A DNA stretch of 64,000 nucleotides from Lytechinus variegatus (lineage: Eukaryota > Echinodermata > Echinoidea > Temnopleuroida > Toxopneustidae). The stretch spans positions 52,523,195 through 52,587,194 of the forward strand of contig NC_054742.1 in NCBI RefSeq assembly GCF_018143015.1. The letters run 5' to 3'. The notes under the pieces were generated by a model, which ran no database searches, had not been told where the DNA came from, and saw only the letters and a program-made list of their open reading frames with translations. Position 1 is the stretch's first letter, and each line of letters begins with the position of its first letter. The translations under genes were made by a program, and so were the position numbers. Positions 62,963-64,000 of the stretch are shown piece after piece.

Positions 62963-64000
62963 CTGCAAGGAAATAAAGAAAAATACAAAATTGAATTCAC
63001 TATATTAATGATTCTATTATGGTAAGTTTTTCTTGTCACAACGAATATGATCTTTAATAAAAATACCATGATAGCTGTGATAGGATCCTGCATGAAGGAG
63101 CATAATTATAATCAATATCTGCTCTAAATATGACATCACGCACTGCTCAACATTTCCAAGAATCATTGATCCTCATATTGCTAAAACTGATGAACTATGA
63201 TCAATTGAATTTCATCTCGGTCACTCTGACTTCCTTAAATAAAGTAGTTCCACTGACTCACAGCTCAGCTAACGACCAAGAACAGTGCAGCCAAGCAAGA
63301 ACTTACAGCTTCTGAAAGTAGATCTTGAGGTGGGATATGCTCCACTAGGTCCATGACTAAACATTCAATGTCTTTCAGACAATCAATAGCCTATTCTTCA
63401 ACCAAGGAATCACAAATACAGGTACATGTGATCCCCAAGTCAAACATTCATGTCTATCTTTTTGTGTGTATTATGAACTGTGTTGTTTTTATGGTCAAAG
63501 GGTTGGCAGACAAACACTAATTAAAGTTATCAGTAAACTAATTTAAAGTAACAACCTGTTAATTGTATTAAAGCACGGGTTTATGGGACGGAGTCAATTT
63601 ACCGTACTATTCGCAATGGAAAAAGTTGAAAATGGGGTGGGTGTTATATGGGGGAAGGGGTGCACTTTCGACCACTGTTGGAGATCCAGTGTGCTGAGCT
63701 AGTCATTCAATTGGCTGTCAGGTATATTCAGCATTTCCCGTTGGATTCCTTAAAAATCATATTTTATAATTAAAGATTTGTACATTGAAGACTGGGCATA
63801 GAAAAGATATGGGGAGTGGTCATTATGCAAGCTAGTCATGGAATTTGGAAGTTGTAGTGCTGCTTTCCATGTCAGCAGGAAGGAAACCATCCCATCCATG
63901 GTCCACAGAGGGCTTGTTTTTTGTACGTGCAGAATGCATTACTGCTTCATTGGAAAGGTACGGTAATCTTTGCTCCACAGAAAGTGAACAGAGAGGGGGG
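62963..64000. other. Upstream of the DAG1 leader exon, probably intron 1 or promoter side
   Basis: Nothing coding or repetitive was recognised in this last kilobase. It most likely belongs to the intron that precedes the DAG1 start-codon exon. Confidence 0.35.

Overview
The window reads as a piece of an animal nuclear genome, most likely an echinoderm and probably a sea urchin. It is AT-rich. Its genes are split by GT-AG introns, its intergenic DNA is dense in short inverted-repeat transposons, and its proteins are clearly deuterostome-like. The echinoderm call is an inference from repeat style and from intermediate similarity to vertebrate proteins. Species identity was not tested.

Five protein-coding genes were reconstructed exon by exon with consistent reading phases. 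(1) CENPK, plus strand, 3' part only, five exons between 714 and 4009. (2) UQCC6 (BRAWNIN), minus strand, two exons at 12082-12189 and 10875-10976, 69 aa. (3) UQCC5 (SMIM4), minus strand, two exons at 16439-16595 and 12322-12392, 75 aa. (4) LEMD3/MAN1, minus strand, fourteen coding exons from 42566 to 23332, 927 aa. (5) DAG1 (dystroglycan), minus strand, two coding exons at 62078-62380 and 52158-54539, 894 aa. CENPK converges on UQCC6. The other four genes share the minus strand.

The most striking arrangement is UQCC5 directly followed by UQCC6. Both encode tiny inner-membrane assembly factors for respiratory complex III. The UQCC5 stop and the UQCC6 start are only 132 nt apart on the same strand. 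Mammals keep these genes on different chromosomes, so this is a candidate functional gene pair, possibly a dicistronic transcription unit.

The non-coding DNA is rich in mobile elements. There is a four-copy family with TTAA-flanked ends, a piggyBac-like miniature element, three copies of a GGCCCGTATTCTGAAGT-ended family, and two tRNA-derived SINEs. A 4.4 kb long-armed inverted-repeat element fills LEMD3 intron 5. It carries a nested 859 bp element whose empty site survives in the opposite arm. There is also a 421 bp near-perfect hairpin, and a 1.1 kb element holding five perfect DR1 nuclear-receptor-type repeats. Just past CENPK lie degenerate tandem copies of its last coding exon.

Dystroglycan and MAN1 keep the residues and domains that matter in vertebrates. 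For dystroglycan these are the furin site, the Gly-Ser self-cleavage site, the cysteine pair, the transmembrane helix and the C-terminal PPxY. For MAN1 they are the LEM domain, two membrane spans, the MSC region and a C-terminal RRM-like domain.
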